Positions 31,776 to 43,100 of a stretch of DNA of 64,000 bases are shown piece after piece. The first letter of the stretch is position 1, and every line of letters begins with the position of its first letter. This DNA is from Protonemura montana (lineage: Eukaryota; Arthropoda; Insecta; Plecoptera; Nemouridae), in NCBI GenBank assembly GCA_947568835.1, contig OX387612.1, positions 8,308,001 through 8,372,000 on the forward strand, given 5' to 3'. Position numbers and translations under genes: made by a program. The notes beneath the pieces are model-generated. The model was given only the letters and a program-made list of their open reading frames with translations. It did no database searches and was not told where the DNA came from.

Positions 31776-31960
31776 ATTTTGTTTCTTCTTGATAATGCTA
31801 CCGTCGTAGCACCTCCGTAATACCGGTTGCTAGTGGTGCTAAAATCAACAAACTCTACCCTTGTTGGAAAGTGCCGCTCTAGGTCGGGGTTATATAATAC
31901 CACCGGTCGTATTATGTAGCACCATGATAGCACCGCCAAATGGCCGCTCTATGTCGGGGC
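31776..31960 (+). repeat. Element segment with 1.3 copies of the 70-bp unit
   Basis: Continues from array B: ttgataatgctaccgtcgta, gcacctccgtaataccgg, ctaaaatcaacaaactct, then one 70-bp unit (gctctaggtcggggttatat) and part of a second. The same order recurs at 42604-43040 with five units. Confidence 0.8.
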
Positions 31961-32082
31961 CCAGGACTTTAATTAATTGATAAAAAATAGTTTAGTTGGA
32001 TATAAAACTTATAAGCGGCTTAAAAAATGAAACACAACTTAAAATACTAATATGGTTGGTCCCAAAACGGGAACGTTACGCC

Positions 32083-32180
32083 GTTTGGGCATCAATTTTT
32101 GAGACGGTTATAGTGTTGATAATAATAAAATACCCCGCGCATTGCAAGCGTTTGCAATTTAAATCAGATTTCATCCCAAC
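32083..32180 (+). mobile_element. tRNA-family SINE, 3' half
   Basis: Starts at gtttgggcatcaatttttga, continues through the arm and the tail (attgcaagcgtttgcaat, aatcagatttcatccc). The head and the inverted left half are absent. Confidence 0.8.
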
Positions 32181-33890
32181 AAGACGTACAAAGCTAAAAA
32201 CGTTAAGCATGGTTTATTTTAATTAGTTTTGCACACTTTTAAGGTTTGTGAAAATATATTTTAAGAATTTCATAACAATCGAATCTATTATTTGGGCGAT
32301 AGAGCGCGAACAAACAATAAAAACATACACACATCATAGATTTATTCTCAAGGCACACTTAAATTGCAGATTTAGACTCGCTACGCTCATAAAAAAAACA
32401 AATTCTCCTCTCAATTCAAACAAGCTCTAAAACCATTATCAACAAGTCTCTTGGCAACCGGTCGCCATGGGAACGGAGCAAGCATCGCCTCGTCTCCATT
32501 CACCCTGACACGACCGCGCGTGCTCGGATGATACCTTGAGAGATCCCAAAATCACAGCCAATTGAACACGAAATCATGCGACGGCACGATCTTGTTTCTT
32601 AAATCGCATCACCGTTGTCTTTCACTTTGTGAGTCCAGGTGTCGTCGATGACTTGGTGGTAGACATGCTTTGTTTGACGACACTCGAAGTTGATTTGCTT
32701 TTTCTTGTTCGAAAGTTTTCTGAGCTTGCAGCATCTTGTTTGACAGATTGCTTGTGAGTATTTTTTTTTGCATCTGTCGTGTGCATAGGTCTGCACAGGG
32801 TGCCCCATAGATAGGGGCAACAGGAGGTGGGGGCTAGATGGTGTTAGGTGGTATTCATTAAATATTAGGTGATTTTTTTTTTTTTTGGTACAGCTATACC
32901 TAACTAAGCTGCTAAGCTGGCAGGCAATTAATCTGCTAATTCTAACGTACAGCATCTAGAATAGGGAACAGAAGACATAAAGTTTAAAAAATACATTTAC
33001 AAAATTTTCGTAAAATAGGGAATTTGTGGTTAAAAAAAAAAAAAAAATTTGATTATTCAGCAAATATACAATTCAAAAAAAAAATTTCACAAGCTACTAA
33101 AATTTTATATTCAAAAAATGGCATTTTGAACATTTTTATTTGCTTTTTTTAAGACTACCGCGTTGGTACTGCGTTCTTAAACACAACTCAACACTCAACA
33201 TTTGCATCAGTATTTCTATTTATATAAACATCTTTCAATTGTATTCCGTCTACACTCTGCATCAGTACCACAATGAAGAAAATCTCAACATTGAACAAGT
33301 GTCCAGGTATTCTTCTAACACCATGCAGAGAAACCTTTCGGTCTATACAATAGGCCGTGTCTGTCGAAGGTGTTGTCTCGGTCCACACCTCGTGTTGCCC
33401 GAGAAACACACTGCGCCGACGCCCTTGGTAAAAGTCCCGCCCGAATTAACGACGCATTTACGACCGTGCATATGAGACAACGACGCGACCACTGGCCATA
33501 GCTCGGTTTTATGACTGAGTGTCTCAGAGACCTGCGAATCTTTTGTTTCATTTGCTGGTGGATTCAATTTTGCTGTTCTTTTTTTTTCGCCCAGCGTCTC
33601 GAAATTTATTGGTTTGTTTAGAATACCAATTTAAACTTACGACTTGTGTTAGTATGTTTTAATTTATTTAAGTAACTGCCTAGTACTATTCAGATAGTGC
33701 ATACGAAGTCATGAAATCATTTGAAATCGGTAATTATTTTCATTTAAACCGCTACTGGCTAAAGAAAAAAGAAGAATATTTAATAAAATTGTTTTTGTAG
33801 AACAAATGATAAGGAAATATGCATTGTTTTGTGAAAATGTAGTGTTTTCAAATTGGTAATTAAATTGTGATTCATTATTAGTTTAACACC
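32181..33890. other. No recognisable feature
   Basis: About 1.7 kb of AT-rich DNA with poly-T and poly-A runs (32872-32886, 33033-33047). The minus-strand frame at 32599-32955 has no domain. Confidence 0.5.
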
Positions 33891-33894
33891 TCTA

Positions 33895-34090
33895 AACAAT
33901 TGTTGCCCAAACGGGGACTCGAACCTCGATCTCCACTTGTCGCGGGTGTTGCTCGTTGAAACTAATTTGTTATTTTCAAGCATTTTAGTTCTCAGTTCGA
34001 GTCCTCGGCTGGGCACTATTTTTCAGAGATTATTTGTGAATTCCTAATAATAAAATACTCTGCGCATTGCAAGAATTTAAATCAGATTTA
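33895..34090 (+). mobile_element. Diverged snap-back tRNA-family SINE
   Basis: The left part on the minus strand (gttgcccaaacggggactcg, with B-box and A-box complements) faces a right part with gttcgagtcctcggctgggc and the family tail (actctgcgcattgcaag, tttaaatcagattta). It is more diverged than the copy at 23.3 kb. Confidence 0.75.
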
Positions 34091-34309
34091 CAGATACCTG
34101 TCTAGATCTTGGTTTATGTCGAGGTTTCAAAACATTTCAGATGCCCACGCATAACGAACTTGGACTAACATAGCTGCAAATTGATTCACTGATTCTCTGT
34201 CCAGTGAGAATTACATAGGCCCCGGGTTCGTTTCCCGGGTCGGTTGCACATTTTTCCAATCTAACTTCCTTTCCATTCATCGATTTCTTCGGTTTCATCT
34301 GGTGGGGTA

Positions 34310-34311
34310 TA

Positions 34312-34342
<31 letters not shown>

Positions 34343-34405
34343 GACAACACTATAACCGTCTCAAAAATTGAATAAATTGATCAATTTAAATAAGATTTCA
34401 CCCTA
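34310..34405. mobile_element. TAT microsatellite and deleted tRNA-family SINE
   Basis: A (tat)n run at about 34311-34340 leads into caacactataaccgtctcaa, a left-arm copy joined directly to a shortened tail (tcaatttaaataagatttca). The loop and right arm are deleted. Confidence 0.65.
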
Positions 34406-35689
34406 GTGTATATATATTTTAAATAAGTTCCAAGGATCTTGTCTCTTTTCCACTGCTTTTCACTGCCCCTTGGTGATATTCTGTCAGATAAATAAAGCCA
34501 TTTAACCGACTCGTTACCAATTAACACCTAGTTTAATCCTAAACATGGACACAGCCAATAAGAGTTTTATAAATTTTTATATTTTTCTCCATTTCATTAT
34601 TCAAACCACACAAAACTGACGGTTATAATTCGAAAAATTAAGTTCCGTGATTTATGCACGCATTTTCAAATCGCTCCCAAACAAGCACACGTGACAAGCT
34701 TTGCGACATCGACAACTGAACTCGGCCATCAAATGTTAATAACTATTATTTACTTCTTGTCCAGAACGCGTTATTTGAGACGTGACATTAAAATTATTGG
34801 AAAGCATGACGTGAAACTTGGAATTATTACAATCTGATAAAGTTTCATTATTTACAGAAAAGCAAATCAAGTTATAGGTTAATTTTGCTTGCGAAAAATA
34901 AAACGATCACCGTCTCAATTTTGCCAGATTTTAGAATTGCTGGAAGTGTATTTCTTTTTTAGTACATTTAACATTTAACATTTAACATTTAAAATTTGTT
35001 TAGTGCATTTAAACAAACTTGCATGTATAACCCTTGATAAGTAAGAATTTCAGATTTAAAAAAACTTTCCAAAAATATTTTAATCGAAAAAATGAAAAAA
35101 ATAGACAAAACTAGAAGCAAATGTTGTTATTTATAAAGAGAAAACAGTTTTTTTTATAAATAAGGTTACAATTTGTGCAAAAAAATGCATTAGGATGCCA
35201 CAAATACTCTTGAAACGGAGCGAAATAGCAAAAAAACAAACAGAAATAACTCAGTGATCCGTCAATAAAAGTCAGTTGCCTTAATCGGTATTTATCCGGT
35301 ATTGAATTACTCTTAACAAATACCAAACCAAACCCAAAACATCTTCACAAGCAAAGAGAAAAAAAGACAAACTTGATTCTCCACGGTCTTGTTGTTTTTA
35401 TCGACTCTGATCGGCGTGATTTATTGACTCTGCCTGTCAACAAGTTTTGAAACAATTCGATCGACTAATTTTGTTACCCACCGGTCGCCACCGTCAGCTC
35501 CTGTCAGCTGATGAGGGCGTTTCGACGGCTGCTTTATTAACGATCATGATAGAAAACTGTTCAAGGTCTTTTCATTTCAATCGGATGGGAATTTCTTATC
35601 TTTATATTCAATGTGTTCTTGGGTGTAGGCTTTTGTTCCTCTGCCCTTTTCGTTGGGAAAGTCTAAACATTTTTTTTTACTGCTCTAAC
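34406..35689. other. No recognisable feature
   Basis: AT-rich DNA with a short acatttaac repeat near 34962-34990. No gene is supported. Confidence 0.5.
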
Positions 35690-35838
35690 CCTTGAAGAAG
35701 TAACTAGTACATGTTACGAAACGTTGGGAAATTTAGTAGCCCTTTACTTAGCATTCAAAACCCAGTTCAAATAGTTTTTGTTAAAACTAGTGCCAAGGTT
35801 TGATAAAGTAGACATGAGTCTAAAAACCATCATAAAGA
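35690..35838 (+). mobile_element. Fold-back family arm
   Basis: Complete plus-orientation arm: aacccttgaagaagtaacta, gttacgaaacgttgggaaat, tagtagccctttacttagca, then gtagacatgagtctaaaaac. No opposite arm is found within 1 kb. Confidence 0.8.
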
Positions 35839-37036
35839 ATTCCGTTCGGTTTAATTATTGGTATACACGTGATTTTCGAAGTAAAATTAGACAAAAGCAA
35901 GTAAAATAGTGCAAAAGTGAAGACAAAAACACGCGTAAAATGTGTCAAGAATGCACGTGTTTTTTTTTTTTTACTGACGAATAGTGAAGACCTGGGTTCG
36001 AATCTTGTATTGGGTAAAAAATTTAAAGAAGCTATAAGAGTCCATATTGCGTAGCGAGTAAAATATTTTAATTAGAATTACATTTTTTTGCGTTCTCTGC
36101 CAAAAAATACATCGAGTTTAGATTAAAAAACTTGTAAGGCAATGAAATTTCTTGGAGATTGTAATCAAAAATTCATCTATTTATTATTTAACATTTATAA
36201 ATATATAGATTTATAGATGAATATATTTCTAATTAATGTATTTATATTAAATTATAATTTATAAGAGATTATCATTTGATTTAATAAATTTACATTAATA
36301 GATACATGTAGATAAATACTCTATGTATAAATAGAGTAAGGAAATAGATCAATTATAACTGAAAGATTAAGCCAGCGTCATCAAGCCAACAACGTAGCTG
36401 ACAAGAACCAGTCTTCTCTCACGGCGAGTTGCACCGTAGCGTCCACCCGGCACGTTCACAGTCACGTCATAGGTGCGGGTGGAGAGTTGTTTCCGTGGAG
36501 GGGAAACGCCTCCCCCTCCGTGAAGAACTCTTCCTCGTTTCAGAAACCAGTCTGACGCCGTCATTCGTTGAGCGCGGTCACGACACTCACCGCTACGACC
36601 TGACGAAACGTGCTCGTTTGAAAAGATTTCGAAACTTTTGAAAAAAAAACGACCATAGGACACAAAAAAAACGTTTCAATTTAACAGAAAAAAAATGTGC
36701 TTTAAGTGAGAATTTCTTTTCAAAACAATTGTTTTTTTGTTTATTTATGACAAATCAGAGTCGAAGATGTGGGAGTTATTTTTTTAAAAGACATGCAGTG
36801 ATTTTATAACTGGTTTTTAAGTGACTCTGCCTTTTGTGTACCGTGTTTTTTTTTTGAATGACGATAAATACTAAACTGTTCACGACATAAGTTAGAATTG
36901 TTTTGTGTTTCGTATAAAAACTCAATAAACGCGTGAAATCATATCGCAACGCTGTTTGAAAATGCTGGCGTGGAATTTGCAATTAAATTAAACAGTGGCG
37001 TTGTGTTTGGATTCCAGTGCCTTGGTGATTGCGAAA
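35839..37036. other. Upstream region of the CLCA gene
   Basis: AT-rich, with a GC-rich island around 36400-36610 about 430 bp before the start codon. The island could be promoter-proximal, but no core motif is clear. Confidence 0.35.
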
Positions 37037-37192
37037 ATGTTTACTTTGCTCGTGTTTTGTTTGTCGTTGGCGACTGGCTTATTGGCAACAAGTGATATTA
37101 CACTTAAAGATGGCGGTTATTCTGGTATTGTGATAGCAGTTGATGAACAAGTGCCTGTCGAGAGATGTAGACAGATATTGGAAAATTTGGAG
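37037..37192 (+). CDS. CLCA: CLCA exon 1
   Basis: ATG at 37037 (context gcgaaaatg) is the only plausible start in this frame; an upstream in-frame stretch has no ATG. It encodes the signal peptide and the first strand, with GGYSGIVIAVD typical of the family. The donor is gtgagt at 37193, phase 0. The exon is much less GC-rich than the downstream exons. Confidence 0.9.
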
Positions 37193-40100
37193 GTGAGTTT
37201 TTGGTTTGATTATTTTTGTATAGTCTATCCAGTGAGAGAAGATACCCTCTGTCAAAGCACTGTGTAGGAATTTTTTGCCTGTAATGACAAGGACGTACCT
37301 TCCGAAGGACGGTACAACGTGAACAACAGGATTCCTCCATAAATCCATGCTGTCGAGAGGTTGATAAGCAAGGCGAGTGAAGTTGAATTAACTTTCATCC
37401 CTTCAACCTCTCTCCCGAACAGAACTGGTCATGTCTATGCTGGTCATGTCTATGATGGTCATGTGTATGATGGTGTTGATTGAGTATCTCCTCTCACGGG
37501 ATAGACTGTATTTTATTTAAATTTAGAGGAAAATCGCTAGTTTTTCGCCGATATGCTGAAAAATGTATGTCCTTTCCCTTTCCTATAGAAATTTTCACAT
37601 TGAGCATATTTAAAAAAAAGGAACTACATGAAACATGTTTTTGTTATCTATAGATGATCAAAGCTTAATTAGCATATTCTTAATTTCAACATTTAAAAAT
37701 GCGTATAAGTCATCAAGGGTTTTGCATTCAGCTCTATTTATCTAACTAAAGCAATAATTTTTTTTATGAAAAACTAAACTAAATTGGGGATTCAGTAAGG
37801 AAGTAAAATCAACTATTTAATAGTAATAAAACAGTTTAATTAACTAATAAATTAATAGTTAATTTTATTGAGCATTCAAAACCTCAATTTTAATAATTTT
37901 CTTTACACTGCATTAATTTTAATCGCTTCTAAATTCTAAAAGTGATGAACTTGAAAACAATATCAAAAATGATCTTAGATTTTTCAATATGAAAACGCGC
38001 TCTCAGCACTGACAAAAAAAACCTCTTCCAATTCGAGACATTTCAAAAGGTATTTGGAACGAATAATAAAACGACATTTATTCGTCTAATCGTGTCACCA
38101 TTACATTGTCATTTCGAGACAATCGAGACGTGAAACGCTCCTCTTATGGCATTCTTACCACCACTCCCACGTGTGAGAGACAATTTCCTTTGAGATCCAC
38201 GCCGGTATCAACATAGGTCCATCAGACCCAGTCCAATTCCCCGTGAAACCAATCCGGTGAAACGCCTCTCAATGGCACTTGAAAACGTGCACCGAACCAA
38301 GGGTAAAACCACCTTCAATACATGTGGTCTACAATCTCTTTTCTTATACCTCATATGTGGCGGTGAACTAAGCCACTAGGATTCATCATAATAGTTTTTT
38401 TTTTTTCAAAGAAGCTTATCAAGATGCTGGATTATAAATATCACGTGGTCTCGAATATCAAAGAGGCTTAAATTATCTACGAGAACAAATGAACGCTCTA
38501 AACGCATGGCTAACAGATTAGGGGATCGAAAAGGGAAAAATCTGTCTTGGTGAATGTTAAAAGGGGCTTATGGTTACATTCACAGGCGTGGACGACGCTT
38601 TATAATACAAATTTGTTGTCAACCACTTGATTTATTTTCTCGTTGTTGAACGAAATCCAGTGATTTATTCAAATAGAATCCAACATTTTATATCTCCTAT
38701 TTATAAAACCAGCCCGTTGGCTCGAAAAAACAACCGCTCTCGATAGTCCTACGCGAAAATTTCCATATCAGACGGATTTAACCTCAAAAAACCAGCCCGA
38801 AAATTCCCATAAACGGCGCGACAAACAGAAACAAAACAAAAAAAAAACACAAGCGAGTGTCACATTAGTTAGGTGTGATCCGTGTGCACGGCGTGTGTGA
38901 AAACGCGACGATTTACGGCAGCTTGGATGGTGAATCGTCTCGAAAGTTGCGGCCCGGTTGACGCCCCGACCATTTCGAGAACAATGCAAACACGATGAAC
39001 GCACACATCGGGTTCCCACCGATTTTGTCGAGTCCAACGGGCGAGGACTGGCACTTTGTCTTTACGTTTTAGAAACCTAGTGGCATGAATGCCTCGTTCT
39101 GTTTGTTTTAGAGTTTTTAATTCTTTCGTTTAGAACGATTTTTTGTTCGTATTTCTGGTATATGTGGGAATTGTGAGTTTTTTGAGAGGTTATGGACATG
39201 CCTAGCACAAGATACTGGGCAGTTATGAAAAAAAAACATGCGAACAGCTTTACAGAACCAAGTTTTAGTTATTAACAGCTATAGTTCAGCAACACTGCGC
39301 TGGGTCAGGTATTGGATGGGTGACCATCATACACATGACCAGTTCTGTTCGGGAGAGAGGCTGAAGGGATGAAAGTTAGTACAGCAACTTCACTCGCCTT
39401 GCTTATCAACCTCTCGACAGCATGGATTTGTGGAGGAATCCTGTTGTTCGCGTAGTACCGTCTTTCTGAAGGGCCGTTAAGCCGGTGGTCCTCAATATGC
39501 TACTTGCAGGCACCGGGTTTCTCTTTATCCTTTGTAAGCTAGGTTAGGTTCATCATCAACACCACTAATTCACCGACCTCACCCGTTCACAAGACATTGC
39601 GCCATGAAACTCAGCAAATCAACCCCACTTTTATTTTTTACCAACAGGGTTAATCTAAGATTAGAGGGTGCTAAGTCTTCGAGGTCAATTTTTCCCAACC
39701 CTAACTGCTGACGAAACAACACAATCGATTGTTGTATTCAAATGTAGCGGAGAGCTTTGCACGGTTGCTAACAACGCTTGATGTAAACAATCCGTTGCTA
39801 TGTGAGAGTGTGCACCTGCCTTGCATCGATCCACGATTCCCTGCACACATTCAAGAGGGCTGTGAAAGGATTATTACATTTCACTGCACTTTGAAAATGT
39901 ATCTAATGGGTGTCCAGCCAGCTGTGAAGAGATAGGATTATAGGTATATCTATAGTGGGAATGGAGGTGAGAGTATGACATCGATGCCGGTTAAAAATAT
40001 ATAATTGAAATATTTTTTTTTTCTGTACTTTCAAATAATTATTCTAAAATCTGTTGATTGATTGATTTGTGGGGTTTAACGACGCATTGTTTTAACAACG

Positions 40101-43100
40101 GGTCTAGTGGCATTGGTCAAATGGCGTCTGTGAATGACTGGGTGATGATGAAAGTTACCTAGACTATGAGAAAGGAGGCAAACCTGGTGCCGGCACGTAG
40201 CCTACGCCTGTTGAAGAGCACCAAGGGGACCACTGGCTTAACGTCCCTTCCAAAGGACGGTACAACGTGAACAACAGGATTCCTCCACAAATCCATGCTG
40301 TCGAGAGGTTGATAAGCAAGGCAAGTGAAGTTGCACGAACTTCAATCCCTTTAACCTCTCTCAATTAGAACTGGTCGTATTGATGGTCGGCCATCCAATA
40401 CATGAACCAGTACAGTATTGCTTAACTTCGGCGATGTGCTGATTTCAACAGGGCTGAAGCTCAAGAAATACTCGAAATTAAAACATTGCTTGGGAAAATT
40501 GACTCAAATATCGAGCAACTGGCCAAGAATGTGTGTTTCTATTTAAAAAATACACATATATATATATCTATAAATTGTTTTGCTTGGAAAGAGTTTTTAA
40601 AAAGTTTTTTTAACTGACAGTCGACTTTTTCGAGTCGCTTTCGGCGGAATTCGTTCGCCGCCTGTCAATCAAATCTTGAGCCCAAGTCAATTAAATTGTC
40701 AGTGTCTTTCTATCTCGACTTGAAAAGCTTTTGTTTTTATTTGTTTTTAGTGCGTGAATTTTAGGTTTTCATTTATGAGAACAATAATGATGATGATTTT
40801 TCAACGATTTTTGGAAAGTAATTTTTAATTTAATCAGCGTGTTGGAAACACCGGTTCTCGTTAGATCACTGAAGTTAAGCAACACTGCGCTGCGTCAGGT
40901 ATTGGATGTGTGACCATCATACACATGACCAGTTCTGTTCGGGAGAGAGGTTGGAGGGATGAAAGTTAGTACAGTAACTTCACTCGCCTTGCTTATCAAT
41001 CTCTCGCCAGCATGGATTTGTGGAGGAATCCTGTTTTTCACGTTGTACCGTCCTTCGGAAGGGACGTTAAGCTGGTGGTCCCCTTGGTGCTGTTCGACAG
41101 GAGTAGACTACGCTTCGACACCGAGTTTCCCCTTCTCTCTTACAGGTTAGGTTAGGTTCATCATCATCCACTCATTCACCGACGCCATTAGACTAGTACC
41201 ACATGGCCAGTTGTCAAAACAGTGCGTCGTTAAAATTAACAAATCAATCAAACAACTTACTTTATTAGAGGATGTATTTTTGGTGCCTGAAACAAAGGTA
41301 ATCCTTTGACCAATTTCCATCCCCGTTAGAAATTCCCTTTCGGAAAAACCCTCGGAAAAACTGTTGAAAAAAAAACAGCTTCCTCGCACACGTCTTGTGG
41401 CTGGTGGCCAGCGATCTACGGGTCAGTGGCGGACTTCTTCGACTTGGTCCACTGCTTACGCGTCTTCTTGTCCGGTATACGCAGTCCCACGATCTAATCG
41501 TATCATCTTTGACTCAGAAATATTCTGTAGGAAAGAGAAGTGAAAATCAAGAAAGAAGTTAAGAACTGTTTTAAAAAATCAAATAATTTTATTCTCTATA
41601 CAATTTTTTATCAGATCACTATACAGCATAAAAAATAAAATTCATAGTTTCAAATCTTTTTAAATTAATTAATTAATATTCCTAACAGTATCTATTTCTA
41701 TAGCTTTGCATTGCAGGTATTTATTGATGTAACGGCCATGCGTAATAGAAATGCAACATGAAAAACAATTGAAAACAGCGAAACAATAAACGTTAAATAT
41801 TCAATCAAAAATCGTTTCGTTTTTGGCACCGATTGTACCCCACCGAACCTACGCCACTGTCACGGCGAGTCTCGTCCGATGGGTCACGGTACACTGGATC
41901 GTTCTGCTCCATGAGCACGCTTCCATAACACGAGCCAGCTCCAGCCACTCTGCACGTCGCACCGCGCATTGCAGGTGGAAATAATCGACTCTGCCACTAG
42001 GAGTTTAAACACGATCGTGAAAGCGATGGGCTACAGGTCGATTGGAAATTGTCTGCAGTTTTAACTGCCAAGATACTACAGTCGATATATTATAAGAACA
42101 ACAACTTCACTCGCCTTGCTTATCAACCTCTCGACAGTAACTTCACTCGCCTTGCTTATCAACCTCTCGACAGCAACTTCACTCGCCTTGCTTATCAACC
42201 TCTCGACAGCAACTTCACTCGCCTAGCTTATCAACCTCTCGACAGCAACTTCACTCGCCTTGCTTATCAACCTCTCGACAGCATGGATTTGTGGAGGAAT
42301 CCTGTTGTTCGCGTTGTACCGTCCTTCGGAAGAGACGTTAAGCCGGTGGTCCCCTTAGTGCTCTTCGACAGGAGTAGGCTACGTGTCGACACCGGGTTTG
42401 CCGTCCAACCTTCAATGCTAGGTTAGGTTCATCATAATCCTCTTATTCACAAACTCAATTAGACCAGTGCCACAGGGTCAGTTGTCAAAGTACTGCAGTA
42501 TTAATATCACCATTTCCAGTGACTCTGACTTCAGTAACGCTTCATGCTGTTAGATGTTTTGTCCTCACTGCACTGTGATGATCAACTGAAACCCAGTATG
42601 CCTTCTTGATAATGCTACCGTCGTAGCACCTCCGTAATACCGGTTTCTAGTGGTACTAAAATCAACAAACTCTAGAATTGTTGAAAAGTACCGCTCTAGG
42701 TTGGGGTTATTTAATACCACCGGTCGTATTATGTAGCACCACGGTAGCACCGCCAAATGACCGCTCTAGGTCGGGGTTATATAATACCACCGGTCGTATT
42801 ATGTAGCACCATGGTAGCACCACCAAATGACTGCTCTAGGTCGGGGTTATATAATACCACCGGCCGTATTATGTAGCACCATGGTAGTACCACCAAATGA
42901 CCGCTCTAGGTCGTGGTTATATAATACCACCGGTCATATTATGTAGCACCATGGTAGCACCGCCAAATGACCGCTCTAGGTCGGGGTTAAATAATACCAC
43001 CGGTCGTATTATGTAGCACCACGGTAGCACCGCCAAACGGCTGTAGCTTATGCTGTAGATGTTGAAAATATTATGTGTAGATTATTTCTGTTGATCAAAT

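Noticed and set aside
34190..34250. tRNA gene suggested by T-arm-like cccgggttcgtttcccggg; also near 43956 and 49536
   Set aside because: No matching acceptor, D and anticodon arms could be placed at any of the three sites.
36995..37036. Upstream extension of CLCA exon 1
   Set aside because: The frame is open but has no ATG before 37037. The signal peptide begins cleanly at 37037.
38768..39054. Minus-strand frames with cysteine- and arginine-rich peptides
   Set aside because: They are short, overlapping and without domain; no coding signal.
42049..42426. 125-codon frame with five NFTRLAYQPLDS repeats
   Set aside because: It lies wholly in a SINE whose 36-bp module expanded, and it lacks a credible promoter or protein family.
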